A stretch of 64,000 nucleotides of DNA from Branchiostoma belcheri (Eukaryota > Chordata > Leptocardii > Amphioxiformes > Branchiostomatidae), in assembly GCF_001625305.1 (NCBI RefSeq), contig NW_017804464.1, positions 1,730,589 to 1,794,588 on the forward strand. The letters run 5' to 3'. Made by a program: the position numbers and the translations under genes. This document shows positions 40,701 through 50,052 of this stretch, piece by piece. Under the pieces are notes generated by a model, which saw nothing but the letters and a program-made list of their open reading frames with translations, was not told where the DNA came from and searched no databases. The stretch's first letter is position 1. Every line of letters begins with the position of its first letter.

Positions 40701-43700
40701 ACGACCTCCCATTAGAAAAGTCTGCTAGAAGACTTGGCGAGTCAATTTTTTATTGATCTTGTGTTGAAAATAAAGTAGTTGATCTATTTCCATCCTATTA
40801 TCTGACAGTGTATTAGTTGCTAATATACTGTAAGGTGTAATGAAAATGTCCCATCTAACAACACAATTTGTATCAACAGGCTTGGCATTTCTGCAGAAAA
40901 CATCAACGACAACGACTTGCAATTCAACATAAGAAACAGTATGTGGTTCGCCTACTGGTCCCTCGTTAAAAGAGGTGAGTTTCAGACGACTGTAAGCATC
41001 ATTTCCGTCTTGAAAGACGATGATAGCACTATGATGTTTTACGTTGTGGTCGTGGGCAGCGTTTTGTGTGGCTTGTCAGTTCTATGACTCCTATATCCTT
41101 GCATGACAGTCCTGGTCACAGTTGGGAGTAGTGGTGAGGGTAGTCAAGACCAATTTATGCAACTTTGTGCACATTTATGCAAATTTGTGCACATTGATCC
41201 AAATTTGTACATATTTAGGCAAATTTGTGCAAATTTATGCAAATCTATTCATGTATGTAAAATTTGGTCTTGCATACATGGATGAATTTGCATAAATTTG
41301 TCTGGACCAACCTCATCGACTGTTGGGGCAAAAGATGGCCAACATTGCGAGGATTCTAAGCTAGTGTGCACCGCACTCTAGTAATCATTGCACTAATCAT
41401 GATTGTATTTTCCAGGCGGTGAGCCATTGCCGAGATCAATGCCAGCAAGGATTCTTGCCGGGTTTTGGTGGTTGTTTGCGCTGGTAATAGTCTCGACATA
41501 CACTGCTAATCTCACGGCATTCCTCACCATCAAAAGGCTCGTGTCTCCCATCAAGTCCATCGAGGACTTGGCGGCGCAGGACGCCATCCCTTATGGTGTG
41601 GAACGGGACGTCTTTCTCTACAACTTCTTCCGAGACCAGCAAGGTTATCAATTTTGTTATCATACTCTTGGTGGTGCGATTTGCATGAATTGTTACTTGA
41701 ACGTATCGTTATTACAACTACGAATGTATATCTATTTGGTACGAAAAATTGTGATATTTTGAGAGGATGATTCCCTTCGATTTTCGATTTATTTACTTTT
41801 CGTTGTTTATTTATTTTTTCTTACTAGATGCTGTTATTCCAAACTTCAGGGGTTATTAATTGGCTTTGTATTGCCCCCTTGTGACTACCTTTAAAACTGT
41901 AGTTCCTATCGTCTTATGATGGCATTGCCACGAGTTTTTGCCTGTTGGCAGGCCATGGCTTTGGGAAACAGAGCGATTTTTTATTGTCGGTTCATATCAA
42001 ATACCAACCTGATAAGCTGTAGCCATTTATTTTTGATGTCATAGTAGCAAGGTTGAAAGAAAGATACTTGACGGTAAAGACACTGATAGCCTTCTTGCAA
42101 CATTTTTTTTTTCTTTCGTGCATGTGACCCCTTATCTACTTGATTACAGATTAACAAAGGGATTTTCTGACAAGGTATAGTGGTGATCATTGGAAAAAGT
42201 TGATCATCGCAATCTCCAAGCAGATGTTGGGTCTTGATCCGTGTTTGACGTATGTTTTTGAGACTATCTATACCTCTTGCTAATGGTCCACGTTTCGTTC
42301 TGCTCCTGCTCCCAAAGAGAAGAAAAAGACGTGCACCACTTGAAAGACGAACTCAATACTAGAAATGACGGCATTTGCTCTGGAGCAAATGCAGCAAATG
42401 GCTTTACCACATCCCCGTACCAAAAATGGACCTGTCAATCAATCAGCCAATCAGCCAATCAACAAGAATAATACAAGAAAGCTGCATGCCTATTAGCTCT
42501 TGCTCTGCATTCCATTCTGCTTAATCACATTCCCACTGTACAGTGCCAACTACGTGACATCACACGTAAGACACTGAGATTGCAACAGATCCTACATCTG
42601 CTTGGAGATTAGATTACCCAGTAATTCGTTTAAAATTTTAAAAAAAATGACCCCTTCGTGCTTTTTTTAACAGGAAGTGACTTAGAACGTCACGTCTTAT
42701 GTTTGTGATTAATTCTAACCTCCCGGCGTAGCAAAGATGCTCAACATTAAGTTGGAGATATATTCCCTACGTTATTAATTATTTACCTTATCTATATATT
42801 TCTGTTCACCAAGCAGTAAATATAAATGTGGTATTTGGCATGTGACCTCTAACATCCTGCGATGTTCTGCACTTTCTGCCACATTTCCGTTAACCCCCTC
42901 GCAATTATTGTCATGACCATATTCTTCCCTTTTTCCATCTCATGCATGCCACTCCCTATAGAGCTCAAAGGCAAGATTTCCTTCAACATATACATTCGCA
43001 CACGCTGAATCCGTTGCTACAAGGTTTTAAGTGATTTTCATATCTTATAATAGAATAGAGTGTATTGTTAGTGGGTAGGAATACAGTGCGTTTTCCACGT
43101 TTAGATTTTCACCTGAGGTAGAAGTGAGATCAGTTAATGCGATATGAAGTTATCTATCGTAACAAAACGATAAAAAATGCTTACTGTCATTGTGAATAAC
43201 GTTTGAATCAACACAGGTATATCGGCCATGCTGGATTGAACACCCATTCCATGTCTCGAAAATTACCAGAAAGCCACAAACACATATGAAGCAAATGGGT
43301 GATTTTCTACTTTCAAAATGGGATTTTTTTCTACGTACATTGGCACAGTATTAGCAAACTAGGAACAAGAAAAAACTCGACTGAAATTTACACACCACAC
43401 GCTATGTTTTGCAATGAGCCATTACTTTTGAAAGAGAATCGCAGCCTAGAAAGTTTTTAAAGATCATTATATTCCATGTTGTAGTGTAATCAAACCATGT
43501 AGACATGTACTAACTGTGTGTTGTACTCTCCTATCCAACAGCCGGTACAGTGTACGAGCGTATTTGGAATCAGATGAACGCCCAGGAAGAAAACGTCTTC
43601 GTCGAATCTCTTCAACATGGAATCGAAAAAGCGAGAACGAGTAATTACGTATTCATGGACGATGACGTGATACTTGAATACATCACAAGGACAGAGAAAG

Positions 43701-46700
43701 ACTGCAAATTAATTCTCATTAGAAATCCTTTCTTGTTGCGTGGGTATGGCATTGCCACGCAACGGAATAGCAAGCTCACGGACCCACTGTCCATAAGGTC
43801 GGTAGCACCACCTTCTCTGTCTCTCTTGTTTCCAAAGCAATACACGTGCTCGTTATCATGTGTGTTTTTACCTCCATTATTTGTAGTATCCAATATTTGT
43901 TTATGGCATGGAATTAAACCATGTTGGATGCATGAATCTACTTTCTAATTCGTTTATCAAATATGTGATCCGATCTAGGATCATAGGAATGCCTTATGTC
44001 TTTTTCATGTTTATAATTTTTTCTGAACCTGTAGTTGAAAGCAACCTTGTCAACCACTGTGACACACCATCTGTGACATTTCTGTCATTTGATTTTATGA
44101 CGCCATTCTTTTAACGGCTAGTTTGCATTTTTGCATTCATCGCACAAATTACCTTTTTTTTAAACTGCGGTTTTGTTTTGCGAGTTACGAGTGCACAGAT
44201 GTTTGGTGTTCCATGTCCCCTCTGTTTTACCTCTCAGTGCCATTGAGACATGTTCTTAAAAACACCCTTGTATCTGTCACACCTTCTGCCCTGTCACTAC
44301 AACGCAGCCAGACAGTCCATGGTCCTCGGACCATTGGCATATCACCACCGGTGCCTTACTGTGTAGTTATTAGGACTAGACACTATATAACGTTACAGTG
44401 TCTACATGTATGTCTGTGTGAGAGAGTAAGCATGTGTGAGACTTAAAATGTAAATGTAAAGGTTCATTTTTAGTACAAAAACGCAGCTATCATGGAAAAA
44501 AGGGAACTGAATGAATGAATGTGAATTAATGGATGCTATGGATGGATTAATGGATGGATGAATGAATGAATGAATGAATGAATGAATGATTCATAAAAAC
44601 AATAAATTTCTATTTGCATATATGAAATAATAATAATAATAATAATAACTTTATTGCGCAACAATTGTACAGTCTACAGTGTACAAAGTATATGAAATAA
44701 CATACAAAAAAATGGGTGAATGTCCGCATCCGGTTTAGCATAGAATGACAACAAGTTTTGTATTAATCTGAAATATTACTGTGATGAACTAACACTCTTT
44801 CTTCATAAACCACAGCATCCTAAAACTGGCAGAAGATGGGTCTTTAGGGCAGCTGAAAGACAGGTGGTGGCCCAAAGACGGGTGTTCCCTGGACGGCAGT
44901 CAGAACACGTCCAAAGCCATGGGCCTGGACCTGAACAGCTTCAAGGGCGTCTTCTTCATCCTGCTGGCGGGGGTCCTGCTGGCCTGCCTCTGCGCTGTGA
45001 TAGAGATCGTCTGGCACAGATGGCTGAAGAGACAGTGCTGGTTCGAGGCTAAACCGGAGGAGAACAGTGCCCCACAGGTGGGTCTCTGATCTTCCCTTCC
45101 TGTCTTTACTAGACACAGTTCCTCAACTTAGCAGCTGCGTTTTCATACGTTTCATTACTATCATTGTGATATATGGAATAGCAGATGAAAATGAATTTGA
45201 TAAGTGCGTTTTCAAGGTGAGAACGGGCAATCATGGTATAAGTGGGGTTAAATTGGATAAAGGACCTCTTACAGAGCACTTACACAGCTAATACACTATA
45301 TAATCTAATAGGAGAAATCAATCCCAAGTCACTGTAGTGAGAACCTAGTGGACGTGGACACATCAAAAGACTCAGCGGCTCATGCCGGAAGTAAATTGGT
45401 TCAAATAACCTGATATATTTGTACCCTTACAGCAGATGCAGGTTACTACTGTGGTCCGTCACGAGGCCCGGGCGAAGGAAGAGAAACTGTTGAAGGCCAT
45501 GATGCAGTTTCTGCGCGGGATCGAGGAGGGGAAACTTCAGATCGTAGTGCGCGACCAGATCAGTATCAACATGGACGCCGTGGACGCCCTGGATGCCTTC
45601 GAGGAAAACGAGCTAATGGACTCAAAAGTATAGTGCCAAACACAAGTGCCTCTTACTATGTTCGTCTACTTTATCATTTTCTAACCTGTAGTATTAATGT
45701 ATCCCCAGTTTAAAGTACTGAAGAAAGACATATAGTATAACGGGTATGTCTATAACTACTTAGGCCACACTGACTGGATTTTAGGGTGATTTCCGTGCGC
45801 GTGTGGATTTTCGCCAGCCCCTTTTTTAAACGAAAAAGGGAAGTTATACCATGTTGTGGACCTAGACAACAAAGTTACCCCCTGAAAGAACAGAAATGGA
45901 ATCAACGTCCTCTGAAAAATCAGCCTACCTAGTCTCCAAGCAGATGTTAAGGTGAAGGATCGTTTAAATGAAAGCTGGGCGTCCCTGAATGTTCCTATCC
46001 CAAATGAACGGATGAGAAGTTGTTAAGAAATACAGATAATGTCCAACTATATACATGTATCTATAACCTATCAATTACGCACAAGAAGTGAATTGTACGT
46101 TGTTATGCAATGTAGGTGGCGCTTCGACGGGCGGTTATGGTGTTACATGGGCCCCACGCGCGGCGCCCAAAAATCGATCATTTTTATGCCTTCTGGTCTA
46201 TCAAATCTCATTATTGATGTACGTAAAGATGTCTGGATGTGTTCGGGAATCATTTGCTTCAAGTGTATTACCTTGTATGTAAAAACATTTTACGAGTCGG
46301 TACTATATACCGTAGCAGAGCCTAATCTGCAGTACCGCTAACGGCCGCGATCTGAAAAATGGCTAAGGAGACCGTCAAATTGCCAAATTTCGGTCTTTTC
46401 GGGAATTGAGAGAGGGCGAAAGGCTCGCAAAGGGGTTTTAATTTTTGAGGCTTATTTGACTCCGTTATCAATATTGTCACCATTAAATGTCAAAAATGAT
46501 AATATAGTTAAAACATTTCCCAAACAAAACAATAGTGTATTAGATTAGAATTCTTCCCCATTTACCAATAAAAGGAGTCGTGTGTATATTCACTGCGCCG
46601 CGTCCTGAAGGGCTACCACGTCCAAATTTCAATTCTATTTTATGAAACAAGGCGACCTTAAAGAAATGTGACGGTGTTTTTGTCTGTTTTTCTGTTAGTA

Positions 46701-49700
46701 GATCAACTTTTCTCGTTGAAATGCTGTAAGGTGTGTGTGGACTAAAAAAGGTGCAATTTAGGCTTGATCGCCGGGAGGAGCCGCTTGGTTTTCCAATTTT
46801 TATTTGTTTAAGGCCTAAAAGGTGAAACCATGTGTGAAACCAAATAACAGAAGCTATTATGTATATGTATTTTGGAACCATGTCTTGGACCAAGTGCTTG
46901 TTGTGAGTCGTATGAAGAGTAATACTTACATGTCTCTCAATTCGAGTTACCATATTGTGGACACGTTCCTAACTGTTCGTGGGCTTCTATATAACGGCCT
47001 GTTATGACGGTATTTCTGACTTGACAAATAAATACATGTTCTTTGGAACCAACTGCTCTTCTGACTTCAGATTAATTGATATTTCAAGCCTTTATTACAA
47101 TCACTTGGGTGCTCATTAACATAATATATCCAACTTCATCTTGATATCAGAACCACAATTCCACAGAATTACACAAAAACATTATAACATACATAAATGT
47201 GTCATACATGAAATACATGTAACGTTGTTTGAAGAAAGCTATAGTATCTATAAGCGGAACGCCAAATCAACATGGATAAATTATGATAATGCACATTGTA
47301 CCCGCCATATTGCATGCACAAGTAATCCAATTCATAGACAAAATGACAGAAGCAATGTTGCATTTGTACAGCGTCTTCTTGTTTTACGAATTTGAAAGAA
47401 ATTTGGACGTGGTAGCCCCTCAAAACGTGACAAATTACACTTGACCACTTGTATTAGTAAAATGCGAAGGAAATATGTCATTTATGACTTAGAATCCCAT
47501 AGTTTTATTTACAGATATTGTTATTATTAATGTTAAATGGTCATATTTTAGAAAACAAAGCCAAGTAATCCTAAAAATTCAAACCCCTTCGCGAGCCTTT
47601 CGCGTATTCCCAATTCCTGAAAAGACCGAAATTTGGCAATTTGACGGTCTCCTTAGTCACTTTTCAGGTCGCGGCCGGGAGCGGTACTGCAGATTAGGCT
47701 CTGATAGAGTATATAGTCTCCACTTGTAAAATATTAATATATTCAAAACAATAGGCTTGAAGCAAGTGTAAAGATTGTCACAGAGGTTCAGACATCTTAA
47801 GTACACTAAGAATGAACTTGAATAGACCAGGAGGCATGAAAACAATCGATTTGTTGGCGCCGCGCGATAAGCCCTTGTAACAACAAACCCGCGCGTCGAA
47901 GCGCCACCTACATTCATACAATCATACATCATGCCTTTTACGAAAATAGTACATTAAGGATATTTGTGGGTTTTCCCGTAACATCTTTAGCCCTTTAGAC
48001 AACTATTTATTCGCTTAAATGGGGTAAGGGGCTGTCAGAGAAGCCCTATCGTCACTTAGAAAATATTAGGATATTTCAACTTAACATCTGCTTGGAGCCA
48101 ACTTGACTGTTTATACACATATACGTGATAAATATCTTGCCATCAGACAACAGAGCAATGTAACAAGAACAACATGTTACCTATCTCATGATGAAAGAAC
48201 ACAATACAAGATGTATAGCTTATCATGTGATGAAATCATTTATTTTGTAGGTGTCCAGACTGGGAAGTTATCCACAAAATAGAGTCAGTTAGGCCTTCGT
48301 TACTTACAAAAGTGTTCCTAATACATGTATATCCCAGAATCCAGCAAATGCATGAGAATAACAAGATACCCATAGCCTAAACGCCACAGGCTTACTAATA
48401 GCATGTTCACGCTTTATTTCTTTACTTTTGGAGATGTTTAAGAACACTTGTTGCAAGTATTCTGGCATGCGCTATATTGTATAGTATACTAACGAGTGAC
48501 TGACAAGTTGAGATCGCTGCCAATGAGAGCGCAATGCTAGCAGCTAATTATAATATTCGACCCACTATGTAAATGAACCACCATATATGGGTATATCTGG
48601 CCGGGAACGTAACCTCTTTATGACGTAACCAACTGTTTCTCTCCTTCAAATGTGTACAGGGTACGAGATATACGGTAGTCTACAATGTGTTGTTTTTTTC
48701 TACTTGATTTAATAAATGAATAGCACCGTTAATTTTCCTCGCATGTCTTTGAGTGCATTCTGACTACTATCTGTGTGATTGGCATCCCATTTTGAGTGGA
48801 GAATACTAAATTTTGTGTCCCAGACAGTACCATATAATAATTATGTATATATACACGGGGAGATTTCTACATATCAGTTTCACTATAAGACAAACGTTCA
48901 GCCTATACTACGTAATAGTATGGTCCTGGGGGGATTGAAGAAAACAAAAATACTATGCAGGAACAATCCGTTAATCAATGACTTTTTCAACTACTACTAC
49001 GAATTCCTTAGTCGAGAAATCAACCGCACAAAATTAAGTCCATCCTCTGAACAGTACCCATTGATAACTAGGTTATTATTGCTCATATAAAATTGACTTG
49101 ACTGGCTAGAGCTCATCTATATATTATTGAACAGTAAAATTTAATGTGTTGCCATTTACATGTCGTATGCGACTCTATAGCAAACAACAGTCAATTTGAG
49201 TCCATCGTCAAACAAGTGTATCAGGATAAAGTTGTCATGTGCTGTGATATTTCCACTGGTTTTATCATTGGGGTCACCCTCAATGGAGACGTCAACTAGA
49301 AAACAATAACTATCACTGGCGAAAAAATAGTGAAATACCTAAACTTAAGAGGCATGCATCTAAATGTATGGACCGCACACAAAGTAGACCATAAATTTGC
49401 AACACAACATTTCGAGTTGAAAGCCAGAGTGTGGCTCCTTTCCTTTCCCTCCAAGCACTGGTTGATTGTTAGCATGTATGCACTGACACTACTGTCACAA
49501 TAGTCTTTAAATTTGAGAATAAGTCCTGACACTTTCTGTAGTAGTCCTATTTATGTTTACCTTCGCGGGAGGAAACCATATTGTTTTTGCTCTGTTTCTT
49601 CTTCTTCTTCTCTAAAGAAATAAGGTCAATGACCTGAACCAGACGTCTGACACCATGGTAACTAGTGTTGGGTCAATTTTATAGCAGGAGGGATTTACAC

Positions 49701-50052
49701 TCCTGTCACCATATATATGAATGTATTGAGTAAGAATTAACAGAGCAGACCATATGTAAACATTTGCCTTGCAAATGTTACCTTTCTAGTACTATTTAAG
49801 TCAGTATACCTGCGGGAATCGAACCCACACCCACCTGACCTGGTCTTTTCTCCACAGATGGACGCCTCGCCTGTTCTCAACATGATCCCCACCATAGACG
49901 TAGACGGCCACGAGTTCACCAACAGCAATAGAGTCACCGCCATAGACTCGGTGGAGCTCGGGTGTTACTCGCCGTGCCAGGAGGACTACCCTGTCCCCAC
50001 CAGGCCCAACTACCCGACACGATGGATGTCTGCCAGAGACGTCAGGTGTTGA
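37699..50052 (+). CDS. GRID-like: Delta-like ionotropic glutamate receptor gene (ligand-binding domain to C-terminus), multi-exon
   Basis: Ten exons, all in compatible phases, encode a ligand-gated ion channel subunit of the AMPA/kainate/delta branch, expected in the plasma membrane. In order: S1 start (LRVVTVHEPPF), S1 core (YKGFCIDML..DGKYG..WNGIIGE), the S1 PIT..R motif, M1, M2 pore loop, M3 with a SYTANLAAF-like motif, S2, M4 and tail. Delta-class hallmarks by recall of GluD2 are GFWWLFALVI before the gate, AFLTI after it, AIPYG, an aspartate rather than glutamate in the S2 pocket, and DRWWPKDGC before M4. Introns run from 328 bp to 4.2 kb. Exons are visibly richer in GC than introns. The amino-terminal domain and signal peptide are not seen, so the gene is 5'-incomplete here or unusual. 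A kainate or lancelet-specific AKDF subclass is the main alternative. Family is near certain, subclass likely. Confidence 0.93.
38525..38571 (+). CDS. Receptor exon: S1, EPPFIIREYEADGQPR
   Basis: This 47-bp exon follows a very good acceptor (ctcgcttttttccag) and encodes EPPFIIREYEADGQP plus AG of an arginine codon completed by the next exon. It matches the conserved EEPFVM segment that begins the S1 fold. Its donor is the first GT of a (GTTT)n microsatellite (gtttgtttg...), an unusual setting. A minus-strand open frame across this stretch is a shadow. Confidence 0.85.
38942..39092 (-). mobile_element. Antisense tRNA-derived SINE ending at a splice acceptor
   Basis: On the minus strand the segment starts ggGACGTTAGTAACC, carries a pol III B box (GGGTTCGAATCCC) and continues into the body motif CCTGTGGGAAAAGCATT..CCCTCACTTCACTCA. 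The same body follows the B box in the SINE copies at 24.8 and 27.0 kb (TTGGGAAAG.CA.TT, CCTCACTT). It is antisense to the receptor gene, and its 5' end abuts the acceptor of the S1 core exon. Confidence 0.75.
39093..39240 (+). CDS. Receptor exon: S1 core
   Basis: The 148-bp exon encodes (R)YKGFCIDMLHKLADMLGICYTMYEVPDGKYG..NNTWNGIIGEVMAG. FCIDML, VPDGKYG and TWNGIIGE are hallmark S1 motifs of AMPA, kainate and delta subunits. NNT is a possible N-glycosylation sequon. Donor is gtatgt, phase 0. The acceptor (cgtcccacag) lies at the edge of an antisense tRNA-derived SINE, which also supplies the branch-point-like sequence TACTAAC. Confidence 0.95.
40316..40551 (+). CDS. Receptor exon: end of S1 and M1 helix
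   Basis: The exon begins NAEMGLGPITISSARE and contains the S1 ligand motif P-I-T....R, whose arginine binds the alpha-carboxyl group in all iGluRs. VDFTKPFMEYGTG follows, then the pre-M1 and M1 segment (NMFAFLMPFELVVWMCILVA) and a short cytoplasmic stretch ending SRLRYR. Acceptor is ctcctttcag. The only donor that gives the phase needed by the next exon is a GC donor, cag|gctagt, at 40,552. A GT at 40,556 is in the wrong phase for the next acceptor. A weak GT at 40,545 joined to a second acceptor at 40,895 is the alternative and would change the loop before M2. Confidence 0.9.
40880..40974 (+). CDS. Receptor exon: M1-M2 loop and pore loop
   Basis: The 95-bp exon encodes (R)LGISAENINDNDLQFNIRNS then MWFAYWSLVKR. 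The segment NSMWFAYWSLVKRGGE aligns with NSMWFVYGSFVQQGGE of GluD2, so it is the re-entrant M2 loop. The Q/R-site glutamine is replaced by lysine (AAA, 40,968-40,970) and the next residue by arginine (AGA). Both are genomically encoded. The donor gtgagt is strong and splits the following glycine codon in phase 1. Confidence 0.93.
41137..41315. mobile_element. Small fold-back element with 12-bp-type internal repeats
   Basis: The ends, TCAAGACCAATTTATGCAAC and the inverse of GTCCAGACAAATTTATGCAA, form an imperfect inverted pair. Between them, ATTTGTGCAAATTTATGCAA-like words recur about seven times. It lies in the intron between the pore-loop and M3 exons and looks like a degenerate MITE whose interior expanded as a short tandem repeat. 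Confidence 0.5.
41416..41643 (+). CDS. Receptor exon: M3 gate helix and start of S2
   Basis: Encodes (G)GEPLPRSMPARILAG, then FWWLFALVIVSTYTANLTAF in M3, then LTIKRLVSPIKSIEDLAAQ and DAIPYGVERDVFLYNFFRDQQ opening S2. The near-universal gate motif SYTANLAAF reads TYTANLTAF here, with changes at its first and seventh positions. Residues equivalent to the AMPA GST glutamate-contact triplet are replaced by bulky hydrophobics, as in delta receptors. Acceptor is attttccag and donor g|gttatc, phase 1. Confidence 0.95.
42211..42610. mobile_element. 400-bp MITE-like element in receptor intron
   Basis: Begins AATCTCCAAGCAGATGTTGG and ends with its near-exact inverse (19 of 20 bases). The interior shows no recognisable transposase. 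No convincing target-site duplication is visible. The same terminal motif flanks the 2.2-kb element at 45.9-48.1 kb. It is a non-autonomous DNA transposon remnant, comparable to MITEs described from amphioxus, but I cannot assign a named family. Confidence 0.75.
43542..43797 (+). CDS. Receptor exon: S2 lobe
   Basis: The exon encodes (A)GTVYERIWNQM, GIEKARTSNYVFMDDDVILEYI, EKDCKLILI and RGYGIATQRNSKLTDPLSI. NYVFMDD aligns with NYAFVWD of GluD2. The second aspartate sits where AMPA and kainate receptors have the glutamate that binds the ligand amino group and where GluD2 has Asp742. The tryptophan preceding it in GluD2 is an aspartate here. DC provides the first cysteine of the S2 disulphide, paired with DGC in the next exon. 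GYGIA is a family-wide motif. It is separated by a 1.9-kb intron containing a MITE. Phase 2 donor. Confidence 0.93.
44516..44590 (+). repeat. (GAAT/GATG)n microsatellite
   Basis: Tetramer runs of AATG and GATG in the intron before the M4 exon. Confidence 0.9.
44628..44712 (-). mobile_element. Possible LINE 3' stub with trinucleotide tail
   Basis: (AAT)n followed by AACTTTATTGCGCAACAATT and GTACAGTCTACAGTGTACAA. Read on the minus strand this is AATTGTTGCGCAATAAAGTT with a terminal (ATT)n tail, the layout of 3' ends of CR1/L2-like non-LTR elements. Only the end is present, inside a receptor intron. Confidence 0.45.
44816..45077 (+). CDS. Receptor exon: end of S2 and M4 helix
   Basis: Encodes (S)ILKLAEDGSLGQLKDRWW, PKDGCSLDG, an extracellular NTS sequon, then LDLNSFKGVFFILLAGVLLA and the rest of M4 with CLCAVIEIVWHRW. 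The order RWWPK-x-GC followed by LD(I/L)xSFxGVFxILxAG is the delta/kainate pattern before M4. The cytoplasmic start WLKRQCWFEAKPEENSAPQ is basic then acidic. Donor gtgggt, phase 0, which lets it join either the next exon or the far terminal exon in frame. Confidence 0.95.
45433..45633 (+). CDS. Receptor exon: cytoplasmic tail, with in-donor stop
   Basis: Encodes (Q)MQVTTVVRHEARAKEEKLLK, AMMQFLRGIEEGKLQ and on to ENELMDSKV, then TAG. The acceptor is a tandem NAGNAG (acagcag), so one glutamine may be optional. The reading frame can end at 45,631-45,633. Alternatively a weak donor, aaaa|gtatag, at 45,628 removes the final GTA-TAG and joins the terminal exon at 49,858 in phase 0. Read-through gives a protein ending Ser-Lys-Val, which fits a class I PDZ ligand. 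Helical, charged composition suggests an amphipathic or coiled segment. I do not recognise a named domain in the tail. Confidence 0.85.
   Translation, partial: QMQVTTVVRHEARAKEEKLLKAMMQFLRGIEEGKLQIVVRDQISINMDAVDALDAFEENELMDSKV
45934..48097. mobile_element. 2.2-kb DNA transposon remnant, outer inverted repeats
   Basis: CTCCAAGCAGATGTTAAG at 45,934-45,951 is exactly inverted at 48,080-48,097. These ends match the termini of the 400-bp element at 42.2 kb. Inside lies a second, much longer inverted-repeat structure, so this looks like one element nested in another, or one element with composite ends. It occupies about half of the 4.2-kb intron before the terminal receptor exon. No transposase domain was recognised. 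Confidence 0.7.
46105..47922. mobile_element. Long-inverted-repeat element nested in the 2.2-kb remnant
   Basis: The arms start AATGTAGGTGGCGCTTCGAC and end with its inverse. About 350 bp of each arm align at roughly 80 per cent by eye, including GAGCCTAATCTGCAGTACCG and AGGAGACCGTCAAATTGCCA. A further inner pair, GGGCTACCACGTCCAAATTT at about 46,610 and its inverse at about 47,400, extends the fold-back. The 750-bp centre has no recognisable coding sequence. Long arms suggest a snap-back type DNA transposon, age moderate. Confidence 0.8.
48098..49625. other. Intronic sequence of the receptor gene
   Basis: No recognised exon or element. Open frames at 48.8-49.1 kb (plus) and 49.3-49.5 kb (minus) look random. 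Confidence 0.55.
49626..49782 (+). repeat. Dispersed repeat, copy 2, before the terminal receptor exon
   Basis: Same order of words as the 5.4-kb copy: ACCTGAACCAGACGTCTGac, ATTTTATAGCAGGAGGGATT, CACCATATATATGAATGTAT, ACAGAGCAGACCATATG. It lies within 80 bp of the acceptor of the terminal receptor exon. Confidence 0.7.
49802..49835 (-). mobile_element. tRNA/SINE-like fragment just before the terminal receptor exon
   Basis: The minus strand reads GTGTGGGTTCGATTCCCGCA, a B-box-like T-arm. Only this part is recognisable. It lies about 20 bp upstream of the acceptor of the terminal exon, recalling the arrangement at 39.0 kb. Confidence 0.4.
49858..50052 (+). CDS. Receptor terminal exon, alternative C-terminus
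   Basis: An excellent acceptor (ggtcttttctccacag) opens a 64-codon frame MDASPVLNMIPTIDVDGHEF..SARDVRC followed by TGA. Strong third-position G/C bias matches the receptor exons. It begins in phase 0, so it can be spliced to the preceding tail exon (from 45,627) or directly to the M4 exon. The tail has several prolines (PVPTRPNYP) and two cysteines, but no PDZ-type ending. The acceptor lies just 3' of SINE-like and other dispersed repeat sequence. It could instead belong to a separate transcript, though orientation, phase and composition favour the receptor. Confidence 0.78.
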   Translation: MDASPVLNMIPTIDVDGHEFTNSNRVTAIDSVELGCYSPCQEDYPVPTRPNYPTRWMSARDVRC

